A stretch of DNA of 35,784 bases from a virus (IMGVR_UViG_3300035698_014836:1-35784); one strand, 5' to 3'. Counted from the stretch's first letter, positions 1 through 7,091 are shown. Numbers and translations are program-made. Notes: a model not told the origin generated them from the letters alone.

Positions 1-1
1 A

Positions 2-154
2 TGTGGGTTTTCGTGGCCCACTGATACCTGCGGATATGATCAGCATATTAAATTCGTTAGGCACAAGAACAAAAACTGGAATGGTACAACCAAAGCCAGT
101 TTTGTAGAGTTTGTTTCAGAATATGCAGCCGCCCTGAAAGGTGGTGACGCATGA
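2..154 (+). CDS. C-terminal end of an unidentified protein (5' truncated)
   Basis: An open frame with no start runs in from the left edge and gives 50 residues before a TGA that overlaps the next ATG as ATGA. The visible part contains WPTDTCGYDQH, then a basic stretch (FVRHKNKNW) and an amphipathic tail ending AAALKGGDA. The ATGA overlap and the tidy chain of coupled genes that follows are the main reasons to believe it. I do not recognise the family. It does not look like the C-terminus of the methyltransferase that is cut off at the other end of the window, so the two ends do not simply join. Confidence 0.6.
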   Translation, partial: CGFSWPTDTCGYDQHIKFVRHKNKNWNGTTKASFVEFVSEYAAALKGGDA

Positions 155-366
155 ACGGCCACACGCCATGCGGCTGCGACGTCTGCATAGAAACCCGACG
201 GATCAAACGCCTGCACAATTACTACCCTGCGAGCTTCAAGAACCTGCCGGAAGAACCAGACAGCGCCGCCTCGCCGTATGACCAGGAGCCCTATGTCTTG
301 CCTGAGTGGGTGGTCTGGTTCGCCTTTGTGTGTCTCGGGATTGTGCTCGGGGGGGTGATCGCATGA
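151..366 (+). CDS. Small putative membrane protein with cysteine-rich N-terminus
   Basis: A 71-residue protein. The N-terminus carries three cysteines (CGCDVC, residues 8-13). The C-terminal third is a single hydrophobic helix (VVWFAFVCLGIVLGGVIA), long enough to span a membrane. The ATG overlaps the previous stop and its own stop overlaps the following ATG, so it is translationally coupled on both sides. No family is recognised. A small inner-membrane protein is inferred only from the hydrophobic segment. Confidence 0.6.
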   Translation: MNGHTPCGCDVCIETRRIKRLHNYYPASFKNLPEEPDSAASPYDQEPYVLPEWVVWFAFVCLGIVLGGVIA

Positions 367-749
367 GAGACCGCATTGCAGAGATAATTGATGACGCTGT
401 TTCTGAAATAGATTGGCCCGAGGCTTCATGGATGATGGACCCAGAAATAGCGCACAAACAGGCGCTAGATCTGGTTTCCGCTGAACGTGGTAAGATTGCC
501 GACGCCATCATCGCAGCCCTGCCAGAGATGATTGCGCCGCTGGTTTTTAACGGGAATCCCCATTGGCCCACATCATCAATTTCACAATGTTGCAAATACA
601 GCGTTGAGGAACAAGACGAGGGGAGTTGGTCAGTATCAATGGCTGATGACACAATAGGGTTCTACGACAGCCTTGATGAAGCGCTGGACGCGATGAACAC
701 CCACCACCGCGCAGCTATCATGGCCGCGTTTCAGGAGGTGAAGCCATGA
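363..749 (+). CDS. Hypothetical acidic protein, 128 aa
   Basis: The frame is open from 306, but the ATG at 363 overlaps the previous stop (ATGA) and is the better start. The protein is acidic and rich in predicted helix (RDRIAEIIDDAVSEIDW; ERGKIADAIIAALPEM), with a more strand-like middle (YSVEEQDEGSWSVSMADD) and a final helix containing SLDEALDAMNTHH. It has no signal peptide or membrane segment and no known motif. The stop overlaps the next ATG at 746. A small cytoplasmic early protein is the most that can be said. Confidence 0.6.
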   Translation: MRDRIAEIIDDAVSEIDWPEASWMMDPEIAHKQALDLVSAERGKIADAIIAALPEMIAPLVFNGNPHWPTSSISQCCKYSVEEQDEGSWSVSMADDTIGFYDSLDEALDAMNTHHRAAIMAAFQEVKP

Positions 750-1036
750 GCCGCGAAACAATCAAGCTCGCACCTTGCAGACCAGGCGAAGAGGCCCAGG
801 CATTTACCCAGGCGCTCGATGGCGCGCTGCCAGGTGAGCTGTTGCTTTACCATGTCGGGTTTACATGTGAGGTGCCGACCAGACTCAAGGCTGCGGTAGG
901 TTTAGCCAGCGACCAAGGGCTGTGCTTCCTGTCGCAACGGCCGACCACGAGCTCTGAGCATGTGGGAGAGCGAACCTTTCACTATCTGGCAACAAAAGCC
1001 CATCCTAAGCGGTCATCAAAGAGGTCTCGCCGGTGA
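746..1036 (+). CDS. Hypothetical protein, 96 aa
   Basis: Coupled to the previous gene by an ATGA overlap. GGAGG about 9 bases before the ATG gives a strong ribosome binding site. The sequence begins with a short polar segment, has a hydrophobic patch around LPGELLLYHVGFTCEVP and ends in a very basic tail (HPKRSSKRSRR), which could bind nucleic acid. No family is recognised. The stop overlaps the ATG of the next, very short gene. Confidence 0.55.
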   Translation: MSRETIKLAPCRPGEEAQAFTQALDGALPGELLLYHVGFTCEVPTRLKAAVGLASDQGLCFLSQRPTTSSEHVGERTFHYLATKAHPKRSSKRSRR

Positions 1037-1134
1037 TGGGCTATTTGATCCTTGGCCGCATTGTCCTGGCGGTGGCTTGCGCCGCCGGGGCGTTCCAGAT
1101 CCTACTCACGTTGTCCGAGATCCTGGGTCTTTAA
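1036..1134 (+). CDS. 32-residue single-helix membrane peptide
   Basis: This tiny frame starts at an ATG sharing one base with the previous stop (TGATG) and ends in TAA. Almost the whole product is hydrophobic (LILGRIVLAVACAAG, then FQILLTLSEILGL), consistent with one membrane-spanning helix. Overlap with the upstream stop is the rule in this phage, which supports real translation. A similar 32-residue hydrophobic gene lies on the minus strand at 30273-30371. Function unknown. Confidence 0.5.
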   Translation: MGYLILGRIVLAVACAAGAFQILLTLSEILGL

Positions 1135-1198
1135 CAGGGTAGTTTACCGAGATTGGGCTTTGGTGTAGCTTCGCGCAAAATTGGCCTGGAGAGATCAC

Positions 1199-1492
1199 AT
1201 GACACAAGCGGCGCTTAACACATGGCTGGCACTCCCAGCGGACACCTGGACCCTCGTATCCGAGATCGACTGCACGTTCGTTGTGGTCAAGGGTACGGTT
1301 GAGGTTTTAGGGATGGACGGCGCGGCTCCGGTCGATGCTAACCGCGGTATCCCCTACCGGATCGGATCTGGTGAGGACGTGGCAACCGGCACGCTTGCAA
1401 GGTTTATTGGTGCAGGAACCTCCGACCGCATTTATATGATCTCGCGTGGAGAAGTTGGCGCGGCGTTTGTGTCTCGCGCGGCCGTTTCCTAA
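1199..1492 (+). CDS. Small putative virion protein, 97 aa
   Basis: The frame is open from a TTG at 1181, but the ATG at 1199 has GGAGA seven bases upstream and is preferred. The product is rich in predicted beta strand (TWTLVSEIDCTFVVVKGTVEVL; RIYMISRGEVGAAFV) with many small residues, as in compact phage beta-sandwich or decoration proteins. Its stop overlaps the ATG of the next gene (TAATG). Coupling to a carbohydrate-binding protein gene and the position upstream of terminase suggest a structural role, but there is no direct family match. Confidence 0.6.
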   Translation: MTQAALNTWLALPADTWTLVSEIDCTFVVVKGTVEVLGMDGAAPVDANRGIPYRIGSGEDVATGTLARFIGAGTSDRIYMISRGEVGAAFVSRAAVS

Positions 1493-2679
1493 TGATCGGC
1501 ATTGCATCGCCACTTGACGGCCTGCCATCACCTTTAGGGGTTAATGTGGCGTCGGCCATTGCTGCCCTAAGCCTACCCGACACGCGCCTGTTTGACGGGC
1601 TGTATCAGCGCTCGGAATTGCTCTTTTCGTCCCTCGTGCCTCTTAGCCCTTTGCTGGACAACGGAACGGATAAGGTAGCCTTTGCTGTTGATACATCGCA
1701 GGGCGTGAACGTAACGGCTTCGGGAAGCACCCGGACCTTCTCGGGGCTTGGGGCTGAGAAGGTCACGAATGGCACTTTTGCAACAGACACAACCGGATGG
1801 ACCGAATCTGCGGTCGGAGCGATTAGCGCGGTAGGCGGTCGTTTACGTGTTGAAATGGTTGTTCAATTTGACCGGGCGCGGCAGTCGGTAACGACGGAGG
1901 TAGGAAAAACTTACATTTTTGAGTATGAAGCCTACGCGGGGACGACTGCGCCTCTGGTCAGGCTGGGGTCTACTAGTGACGGAACGCAATACTTAAATGC
2001 CGGCGCGGGCGCGGCGTCTGTGGTTTTCATCGCAACCACAACAACAACGTACGTCTCACTGTGGGTCAATAACAATGTAACGACCGGAGCATATGCGGAG
2101 TTTGACAACGTATCCGTCAAAGAAATCCCCGGCATCCACGGCGTTCAAACCACTCCCAACGACAAACCGTCTTATGATTGGGATAACCTCACGCTCGACT
2201 ACCCCGGCACGACGCAGCATCTTGATTACCTAAATGCGGCGCTTGGCGACGATGTGGTCATAATGATGTTGGTGAAGATCCCTGCCAGCGACACCGACGC
2301 CATATTGATTGGTGGCCCTGCGTCTGAGTTCGCGCTGATTTACGACGACGGCAACACAAGCACTACGCTTAGCTCCGGGGCTGGGTCGCCTTCCTACCGC
2401 CTAAACGGGGTCTCTGCATCATGGTCAACGCGCGACGATGTGCACACTGCAATAGCGACTGACGCATGGTCAATCGTTGGCATTCATGGCGCTGACCTTT
2501 CGGCATCGGCTTGGCGTGATTTGCGTCTGTCCGGTTACGGCAACGCCACAGACCAGAATATTGACGGCCTCGTCAAAGCGTCTGTTGCCATGCAAGCCCC
2601 AAGTCTCGCAGACCGCAATCAGGCGGGCAATTATCTCGCGTCTCTGATCGACGGCCTCTCATACACGGATGAAACCTAA
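1492..2679 (+). CDS. Putative virion adhesin with CBM-like and lectin-like domains
   Basis: A 395-residue protein. Residues about 95-215 follow the pattern of CBM4/9-like carbohydrate-binding modules often seen in phage fibres: VTNGTFATDTTGWTES, then alternating strands, and a closing FDNVSVKEI. Residues about 230-395 resemble a concanavalin/LamG-like jellyroll, ending in ADRNQAGNYLASLIDGL. The N-terminus may attach to a partner. The gene is coupled on both sides by TAATG overlaps to small proteins. The likely role is surface glycan binding as a head or tail fibre. Placement before the terminase, far from the main fibre gene at 25453, is notable. The fold assignment is pattern recognition only. 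Confidence 0.65.
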   Translation: MIGIASPLDGLPSPLGVNVASAIAALSLPDTRLFDGLYQRSELLFSSLVPLSPLLDNGTDKVAFAVDTSQGVNVTASGSTRTFSGLGAEKVTNGTFATDTTGWTESAVGAISAVGGRLRVEMVVQFDRARQSVTTEVGKTYIFEYEAYAGTTAPLVRLGSTSDGTQYLNAGAGAASVVFIATTTTTYVSLWVNNNVTTGAYAEFDNVSVKEIPGIHGVQTTPNDKPSYDWDNLTLDYPGTTQHLDYLNAALGDDVVIMMLVKIPASDTDAILIGGPASEFALIYDDGNTSTTLSSGAGSPSYRLNGVSASWSTRDDVHTAIATDAWSIVGIHGADLSASAWRDLRLSGYGNATDQNIDGLVKASVAMQAPSLADRNQAGNYLASLIDGLSYTDET

Positions 2680-3071
2680 TGACGGATGAGCCAACCCCGA
2701 TTGCCTACACCTGCGTCATGTGGGGTGCTGTTGAAATCAAGGACCAAATGAACGCGCTCGGAGCATTGTTCGGATGGTCAGGCGATAACTTCGCCATGCA
2801 AGCTGTCGTCCTCAGCGACCCAACTGTCGTGGTCGAGGTCTATGGATACAACGACGGCGTTTCAGTCGCTTGGCGGGACATGATTGTTAACCGTGTATTC
2901 GTCGTACCGGAAGGCTCTACAGCGGCGCAGATCAACGGCCTCTTGGACGCGATGGGCTTCCTGTTTCGCCCGATCATGGCGGGGCAATCTGGGCGGGATG
3001 TGCGCGACGGGCAGATTGCTGAATACCTGACGGCAAACGGCCTCACGGCTCTCGCCTCCCCCGACATTTGA
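2679..3071 (+). CDS. Hypothetical protein, 130 aa, coupled to adhesin
   Basis: Starts inside the adhesin stop (TAATG) and ends four bases before the terminase. It is mixed alpha/beta, with FAMQAVVLSDPTVVVEVYGY in the middle and a helical segment STAAQINGLLDAMGFLF before a C-terminal basic patch. No membrane segment or signal is present. Given its position it may be a chaperone or accessory for the adhesin, or a second small structural protein; this is inference from coupling alone. Confidence 0.55.
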   Translation: MTDEPTPIAYTCVMWGAVEIKDQMNALGALFGWSGDNFAMQAVVLSDPTVVVEVYGYNDGVSVAWRDMIVNRVFVVPEGSTAAQINGLLDAMGFLFRPIMAGQSGRDVRDGQIAEYLTANGLTALASPDI

Positions 3072-3074
3072 CCT

Positions 3075-4709
3075 ATGGTAACTCAGACCTGGACCTATGA
3101 AACCAGCCCGGTAGCCTGGCAGTACAAGCTCGACCGCTCGTTTGCCGCGTTCATCATCGGGCCGGTCGGGTCGGGTAAGTCTGTTCCATCCCTCCAGCGC
3201 ATCCTCGATATTGGCCAAGAGCAAGCGCCAAGCGAAGACGGGATCTGCCGGTCAAGGTTCGCGGTCATCCGCAACACCCTGCCCGAGCTCCGATCAACAA
3301 CAGCTGTCACCTATGGCCAGATCTACCCGAGCGATGCATTTGGCGATATCATTTGGCGTTCGCCTGCCACTCACATGATCCAGCCGCGAGGCTCTGGCTT
3401 GGAGATCGAGGTCAATATGATCGCGCTCGACAAGCCAAAGGACGTGAAGAAGCTCCTATCGCTTGAGCTTACCGGCGCGTTCATTAACGAAATGCGAGAG
3501 GTGCCGCGCTCGGTCATTACACGCCTGACTGAGCGTGTCGGCCGGTTCGGAGTGAACGAGCGCCCGACCACCTGGAGCGGGATCTGGGGCGACACAAACC
3601 CGCCCGACGCGGATCACTGGCTCTATGGATGGCACCACCGCGACACACCGGAGGGCTACACGTTCCACCAGCAACCGCCTGGCGTTCTGGAGGTCACTCC
3701 TCGCGGCGGCGGTGTCGAGATCACAGACGAGAATTTCCCAGGCTACAAAGGCGTTCGGCTGACTTCGGCTGAGGTGCTGGTTTACTTCCGAGGCAAGGCC
3801 CGGCGTGTCGATTGCCCCATCGAGGTTATACGGGCAGCCGAGCGGTTCTGGATCGTGAACCCCTGGCAAGAAAACCTTGTCGCGCTGTCCCGTGTCGATG
3901 CTGGGTCCAATCCCCTGGGCAAGCGCAGCTACTATGGGCGAGCCCTAGCCGGTAAAACCCTTGAGGAGATCCAGAGTTACCTCCAGGGCGTCTACACGTT
4001 CGTTAGCGATGGTCGGCGCGTCGTGCCGCAATACAATGGCCAGGTGCACGGGCGTGAAGATGTGCCGATCCTGGAGGACGAGCCAATCTATATTGGCGCG
4101 GATATCGGTGGCGGAACGCTCCAGCCCTCAGCTCTCCTCTTTCAAAAGCACCCTCGTGGCGTCCTCTTGGCGCACCGCGAGGTTGTTTGCTTTGATATGG
4201 GGATCAAGCGCTTCGGTGATCTGTTGGGCGAGGCCCTGGTTAAATACTTTCCTGACCATGTGTCGCGCGGCCTGGCTGGCACTGGCTGGGGTGATCCGGC
4301 CGGGGGTAAGCGTGACGAGATATTCGAGACCGCGAGCTTCGACTTCCTGCGCGAGCACCACAACATAAAGCTGCAACCTGCACCAACCCAAGACCCCAAG
4401 ATGAGGATCGGTGCCCTGGCTGGCCCATGCGAGCGGATGATTGACGGCAAGCCGGGCTTGATGCTGAACAAGCGCAACTGCCCGATGCTCCACAAAGGCC
4501 TGATGGGTGCCTGGCACTTCAAGCGCTTGGCGGTATCTGGCGAGGATCGCTATGCTGATGCGCCATCAAAGAACGACGTGAGCCACATTTGCGACGGTGC
4601 GGGCTACGGCTTCCTTGGCGTAGGGGAGTTTGCGCACCTGGGCGGGCGTAATGTGCGCGGCAGATCCAAGCCACAAGCCCAGGCCGATGGTGAATTTAGC
4701 GTATTCTAG
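3075..4709 (+). CDS. terL: Terminase large subunit (packaging ATPase/nuclease)
   Basis: At 544 residues it has the usual length of a phage packaging motor. It carries the N-terminal ATPase with Walker A GPVGSGKS at residues 29-36 and a Walker B-like strand GAFINEM near 134-140, whose acidic residue follows the hydrophobic strand. The C-terminal RNase H-like nuclease starts at YIGADIGGG (D343), continues through GDPAGGKRDE and ends near DVSHICDGAGY. This enzyme would pump genomic DNA into the prohead through the portal and cut the concatemer. The ATG at 3075 has no obvious Shine-Dalgarno but follows the previous stop closely. The small subunit is not adjacent; it lies at 35186. Confidence 0.95.
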   Translation: MVTQTWTYETSPVAWQYKLDRSFAAFIIGPVGSGKSVPSLQRILDIGQEQAPSEDGICRSRFAVIRNTLPELRSTTAVTYGQIYPSDAFGDIIWRSPATHMIQPRGSGLEIEVNMIALDKPKDVKKLLSLELTGAFINEMREVPRSVITRLTERVGRFGVNERPTTWSGIWGDTNPPDADHWLYGWHHRDTPEGYTFHQQPPGVLEVTPRGGGVEITDENFPGYKGVRLTSAEVLVYFRGKARRVDCPIEVIRAAERFWIVNPWQENLVALSRVDAGSNPLGKRSYYGRALAGKTLEEIQSYLQGVYTFVSDGRRVVPQYNGQVHGREDVPILEDEPIYIGADIGGGTLQPSALLFQKHPRGVLLAHREVVCFDMGIKRFGDLLGEALVKYFPDHVSRGLAGTGWGDPAGGKRDEIFETASFDFLREHHNIKLQPAPTQDPKMRIGALAGPCERMIDGKPGLMLNKRNCPMLHKGLMGAWHFKRLAVSGEDRYADAPSKNDVSHICDGAGYGFLGVGEFAHLGGRNVRGRSKPQAQADGEFSVF

Positions 4710-4739
4710 TTGACTGTGCAGTAGGGTGCGCTGTATGGC
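4710..4739 (+). promoter_or_regulatory. Possible promoter after terL
   Basis: TTGACT at 4710-4715 matches five of six bases of the sigma70 -35 box. Eighteen bases later TATGGC at 4734-4739 is a weak -10. It lies in the 58-base gap between terL and the clamp block, followed by a GGTTAACC palindrome just before the next ATG. It would drive the 4768-7091 small-gene operon. The -10 match is poor. Confidence 0.3.
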
Positions 4740-4767
4740 TTTTACCACATAACAAGGGGTTAACCTT

Positions 4768-4968
4768 ATGTGGAACAGAAGTGTGCAGATGGGACCGATA
4801 CCACCACCCTGGGCAGAGCACGCAAAAGCCGAAGAAAAACAACGCCTTGAGGTAATACATCAGCGATTAGAGCGCAAATCCGCGTCAATCGAGGAGCTAT
4901 TGACCGAACGCCGCAAGATAATGACCAGGTGCATCAGACGTATGCGCCGGAAAGAGGGGAAGACATGA
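4768..4968 (+). CDS. Small helical basic protein, 66 aa
   Basis: After a proline-rich start (MGPIPPPW), residues about 17-55 form a continuous charged helix with heptad character (HAKAEEKQRLEVIHQRLE; IEELLTERRKI), ending in a strongly basic tail (RCIRRMRRKEGK). AGGGG lies upstream of the ATG with loose spacing. A short coiled-coil, possibly nucleic-acid-binding, protein is inferred. No family recognised. Its stop overlaps the ATGATG of a 22-residue frame. Confidence 0.5.
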   Translation: MWNRSVQMGPIPPPWAEHAKAEEKQRLEVIHQRLERKSASIEELLTERRKIMTRCIRRMRRKEGKT

Positions 4969-5033
4969 TGCCTTATGGTTGGTGGATCCTTCCCGGTGCC
5001 CTGGTTGGCGCTGTCACCACGTCAAACCTGTAA
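4965..5033 (+). CDS. Possible 22-residue hydrophobic peptide
   Basis: ATGATG at 4965 overlaps the previous stop as ATGA and has AGAGGGG about 7 bases upstream. It encodes a short hydrophobic peptide (YGWWILPGALVGAV) ending in TAA. It is barely long enough to cross a membrane. It could instead be a translational leader for the clamp gene. Support is positional only. Confidence 0.35.
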   Translation: MMPYGWWILPGALVGAVTTSNL

Positions 5034-5086
5034 ATATCAGGCGGCGGCTTAACAGCCCCGCCCGCCACCCAACTGGAGCAAACCAA

Positions 5087-5800
5087 ATGAAAACCATCAC
5101 ACCCACACCGACCCCTACCACGTTTTTTCTACCTGCTAACGATCTACGCGCGGCGTTCAAGTGCATCAGCACTGAACAGGCCCGTTACTATCTCGGCGGC
5201 GTGTTTGTCGAATCTGACAAGCTGGTCGCACTGGACGGCAACCAGATGATCACGATTGACTTGCCGGACGGCCACCACGTCGGCACGGAATGTTTCACCC
5301 AAGGCATGGAATGTTTCACCCAAGGCATGGACGCGCCACGGATGCCCGCCGCGACCGGCGCGCCTCCGGGCGCAGGGTTCATCCTGTCCTGTGACGCAAC
5401 CGACAAAGCGTTCAAAGCCAAGGTGGCTGGCGGCGACCTTTGGGTTTACGGTGACACCACGACCGGCATCCTGCAATTTGCGATCAACCACGGCAAGGGC
5501 GGCGAGATGTTCCGCACCGGCGTGCTGGAATTTACCGTTATCGACGGCACATATCCCGACTGGCGGCGCGCGGTGGCCAAAGGCGACGGGGGCACGTCCG
5601 TTATGTCCTACGATCCGACCGTGCTGAACAAGATGATCAAGGCCGCCGACGTGATCGAAAAGGGCCGACCGATCCGGATGACCAGCGGTCAATCCGAGGG
5701 CGATCCGATCCGGGTGGAGTTCAAAGGGCTTGGTCGGCTGCGCGGCACGCTCATGCCAGTGCGGTGGACTAAGGCAGTTATAGCATCGGTGCGCAAGTGA
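5087..5800 (+). CDS. DNA polymerase sliding clamp (beta-clamp-like)
   Basis: The frame is open from 4979, but the ATG at 5087 with GGAG upstream starts the clamp-like sequence. At 237 residues it is about two thirds of bacterial DnaN. Residues about 15-60 (AAFKCISTEQARYYLGGVFVE, split by a strand, then LVALDGNQMITIDL) fit a clamp domain. Residues about 155-170 (LEFTVIDGTYPDWRRAV) match the DnaN IDGxFPD motif, and GTLMPVRW near the C-terminus matches the MPMR motif. It should encircle DNA and tether a polymerase. The length suggests two domains per subunit, as in PCNA or T4 gp45. An imperfect GC hairpin lies at about 5041-5062, just upstream. No polymerase gene is visible in the window. A 21-base tandem duplication lies inside (5288-5329). 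Confidence 0.75.
   Translation: MKTITPTPTPTTFFLPANDLRAAFKCISTEQARYYLGGVFVESDKLVALDGNQMITIDLPDGHHVGTECFTQGMECFTQGMDAPRMPAATGAPPGAGFILSCDATDKAFKAKVAGGDLWVYGDTTTGILQFAINHGKGGEMFRTGVLEFTVIDGTYPDWRRAVAKGDGGTSVMSYDPTVLNKMIKAADVIEKGRPIRMTSGQSEGDPIRVEFKGLGRLRGTLMPVRWTKAVIASVRK
5288..5329 (+). repeat. Perfect 21-bp in-frame tandem duplication in clamp gene
   Basis: Two identical adjacent copies (5288-5308 and 5309-5329) encode ECFTQGM twice. The absence of any mismatch, including at third codon positions, indicates a very recent slippage duplication, or an assembly artefact. It lies in the loop between the two clamp domains, where an insertion could be tolerated. Confidence 0.9.
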
Positions 5801-6093
5801 CCCACGCCATCTTCATTTGCGAGGTGTGCGGCGGGGTGTTCGACCAGACGTGCCCGACCTGCCCTGATCGCGGTGGTGGTCGCGGCTTCACAGTTGGCGA
5901 GATCATGGACCACCTGCGCGCCTGCAAGACGGTGGCGGATGTGAACGCCTGCGCTACCAACTTCGGATCTCACGTTCGTGCCCTGCTCGCGCCTGGTCAC
6001 GGTGTCGAGGGTGCCAAGACGATGGCTATACAGATCAAGAACCTGGCCAAATACCGGCGCTGGTTCATTGGCGAAACCTGGAGGAAGAAATGA
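5797..6093 (+). CDS. Zinc-ribbon-like small protein, 98 aa
   Basis: Starts at a GTG overlapping the clamp stop (GTGA); the next ATG would remove the cysteine pairs. Residues 8-11 (CEVC) and about 19-22 (CPTC) form a compact four-cysteine zinc site, followed by a helix (GEIMDHLRACKTVADVNACA) and a basic, aromatic C-terminus (KYRRWFIGETWRKK). It probably binds DNA or RNA, or a protein partner. Coupling to the clamp gene suggests a replication or repair role, but no family is recognised. Confidence 0.55.
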   Translation: MTHAIFICEVCGGVFDQTCPTCPDRGGGRGFTVGEIMDHLRACKTVADVNACATNFGSHVRALLAPGHGVEGAKTMAIQIKNLAKYRRWFIGETWRKK

Positions 6094-6515
6094 GTAACCG
6101 AATGACAGCGGCCAACCTACGGGCGTTCCGTGCAGCTGATGGCGACAACACGGCAAAGCGGAGCTACACAGACCGAGAGGGGCCAATCCATAAGGCGATT
6201 TTGGAGCTCCTTGACCTCAAGCTCCCGCCTTTTTCTATCTACCACCACAGCCCTAACGAGCTGGACATGAGAGGGCCGGAGGCGGCGCGTCAGATCGCCA
6301 AGGCTCGCAATCTCGGCACCCGCAAAGGCTGGCCGGATATCGAGATCATATGGCAAGGCCAGGCGTTCTTTATAGAGGTTAAGGCGGGTAATGGTCCGCT
6401 GAGCGCAGACCAAGTAGCCTGCCATCAAGAGTTGATGGAAGCTGGGGCTGAGGTTGCCCTGGTGCGCTCGGTGGATGATGCCGAAACGGCGCTTAGGGTC
6501 TGGGGGATGACATGA
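6090..6515 (+). CDS. VRR-NUC domain nuclease
   Basis: 141 residues, coupled by ATGA overlap, with GGAGGAA before the ATG. The C-terminal half has the VRR-NUC signature of the PD-(D/E)XK superfamily: GTRKGWPDIEI at about 76-86 with the metal-binding D83, then FFIEVKAGNG at about 94-102 with the ExK pair (E96, K98), then the LSADQVACHQELMEAGAEVAL helix-strand segment with the conserved Q108. Stand-alone phage VRR-NUC proteins are putative structure-specific endonucleases, such as Holliday junction or flap cleavage; here it could trim branched replication or packaging intermediates. Confidence 0.85.
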   Translation: MSNRMTAANLRAFRAADGDNTAKRSYTDREGPIHKAILELLDLKLPPFSIYHHSPNELDMRGPEAARQIAKARNLGTRKGWPDIEIIWQGQAFFIEVKAGNGPLSADQVACHQELMEAGAEVALVRSVDDAETALRVWGMT

Positions 6516-6559
6516 GGATATTGATTGCTTGCGAGTATTCCGGGGGCGCGCTGATATGA
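6512..6559 (+). pseudogene. 15-codon N-terminal relic of a phage cytosine-C5 methyltransferase
   Basis: Starts with an ATGA overlap to the VRR-NUC gene and reads MRILIACEYSGGALI before TGA. MRILIACEYSG is the standard first strand and SAM-binding turn (the FxGxG-equivalent motif I) of phage Dcm-like methyltransferases; everything after it is missing. The stop overlaps the ATG of the next gene, so an internal deletion seems to have removed the body while keeping the coupled start and stop. It may still be translated as a leader peptide. The call rests on only 11 residues. Confidence 0.5.
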
Positions 6560-6753
6560 AATGCACCAGATGCAACGCACGCCAAGAGCGGATCGTGCTG
6601 TTTCCGTGCCTCCCCCAAACGTCTGCCATCCCTTACGGTGAAGAGGCGGTGCCATCGCCTGAGCCAATAAGGTTGCGCTGGGCCTGCCATGATTGCGGCC
6701 GGTATCACAACAAGGACGGCACCGCTTACGAGCCAGACGGAGAAGGCCTATGA
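6556..6753 (+). CDS. Zinc-ribbon protein, 65 aa
   Basis: The ATG at 6556 overlaps the stop of the methyltransferase relic; an upstream TTG at 6529 is less likely. Two CxxC pairs (CTRC at 3-6, CHDC about 48-51) flank a 40-residue insert, which gives a split zinc ribbon. The last third is polar and acidic. Its stop overlaps the HNH gene. It may be a small nucleic-acid-binding or transcription-modulating protein, but no specific family is recognised. Confidence 0.55.
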   Translation: MKCTRCNARQERIVLFPCLPQTSAIPYGEEAVPSPEPIRLRWACHDCGRYHNKDGTAYEPDGEGL

Positions 6754-7091
6754 ATACGCCGGAAAAGCGCCGTGACCGGATCCTGTCTAAGATCATGGAT
6801 CGAGTGATCGAGGATGAAGAAACCGGCTGTTGGGAGTGGCAAGGGCCAACCTCCGGCGGTGGTCGCGGTGGCGGATATGGCCGGATGCACCTGGACGGGC
6901 AGACGGTCGCGGTCCACCTGGTAGTGTTCTGCCATTTTCATGGCTACATCCCAGGCAAGAAGCAGGTTGACCACACCTGCGAGAACCGCCGGTGTTGCAA
7001 TCCTGACCATCTTGACCTGGTGACGCACCTGGAGAACCAGCGCCGCAAGACACGGCGCGAGCTGGTGCAAATTTTGGAGGAAGCCCGTTGA
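6750..7091 (+). CDS. HNH endonuclease
   Basis: The ATG at 6750 overlaps the previous stop (ATGA), giving 113 residues; the open frame upstream is discarded. It has the compact phage HNH_3 arrangement: GCWEWQG near 26-32, then VHLVVFCHFHGYIP, then VDHTCENRRCCNPDHL at about 73-88 with the catalytic DH pair, NR, and the CxxxxH zinc or structural elements, then LVTHLENQRRK. Such enzymes nick or cut DNA. In phages they are either free-standing homing endonucleases or packaging helpers near terminase. Here it sits in the clamp/VRR-NUC operon. Confidence 0.85.
   Translation: MNTPEKRRDRILSKIMDRVIEDEETGCWEWQGPTSGGGRGGGYGRMHLDGQTVAVHLVVFCHFHGYIPGKKQVDHTCENRRCCNPDHLDLVTHLENQRRKTRRELVQILEEAR

Noticed and set aside
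236-652. Long minus-strand open frame over the left small genes
   Set aside because: Lies opposite coupled plus-strand genes, has no ribosome binding site and a biased composition; a shadow of the GC-rich coding strand.
960-1142. 60-codon plus-strand frame
   Set aside because: Overlaps the 746-1036 gene and the 32-residue peptide out of frame, without a start signal; Pro/Gly/Arg-rich shadow.
5041-5062. GC-rich imperfect hairpin before the clamp gene as a terminator
   Set aside because: Has a bulge and no T-tract; at most an RNA structure near the start, noted only in the clamp entry.
4979-5086. N-terminal extension of the clamp frame
   Set aside because: Contains Pro/Arg/Cys-rich noncoding-like sequence; the ATG at 5087 with GGAG begins the clamp homology.
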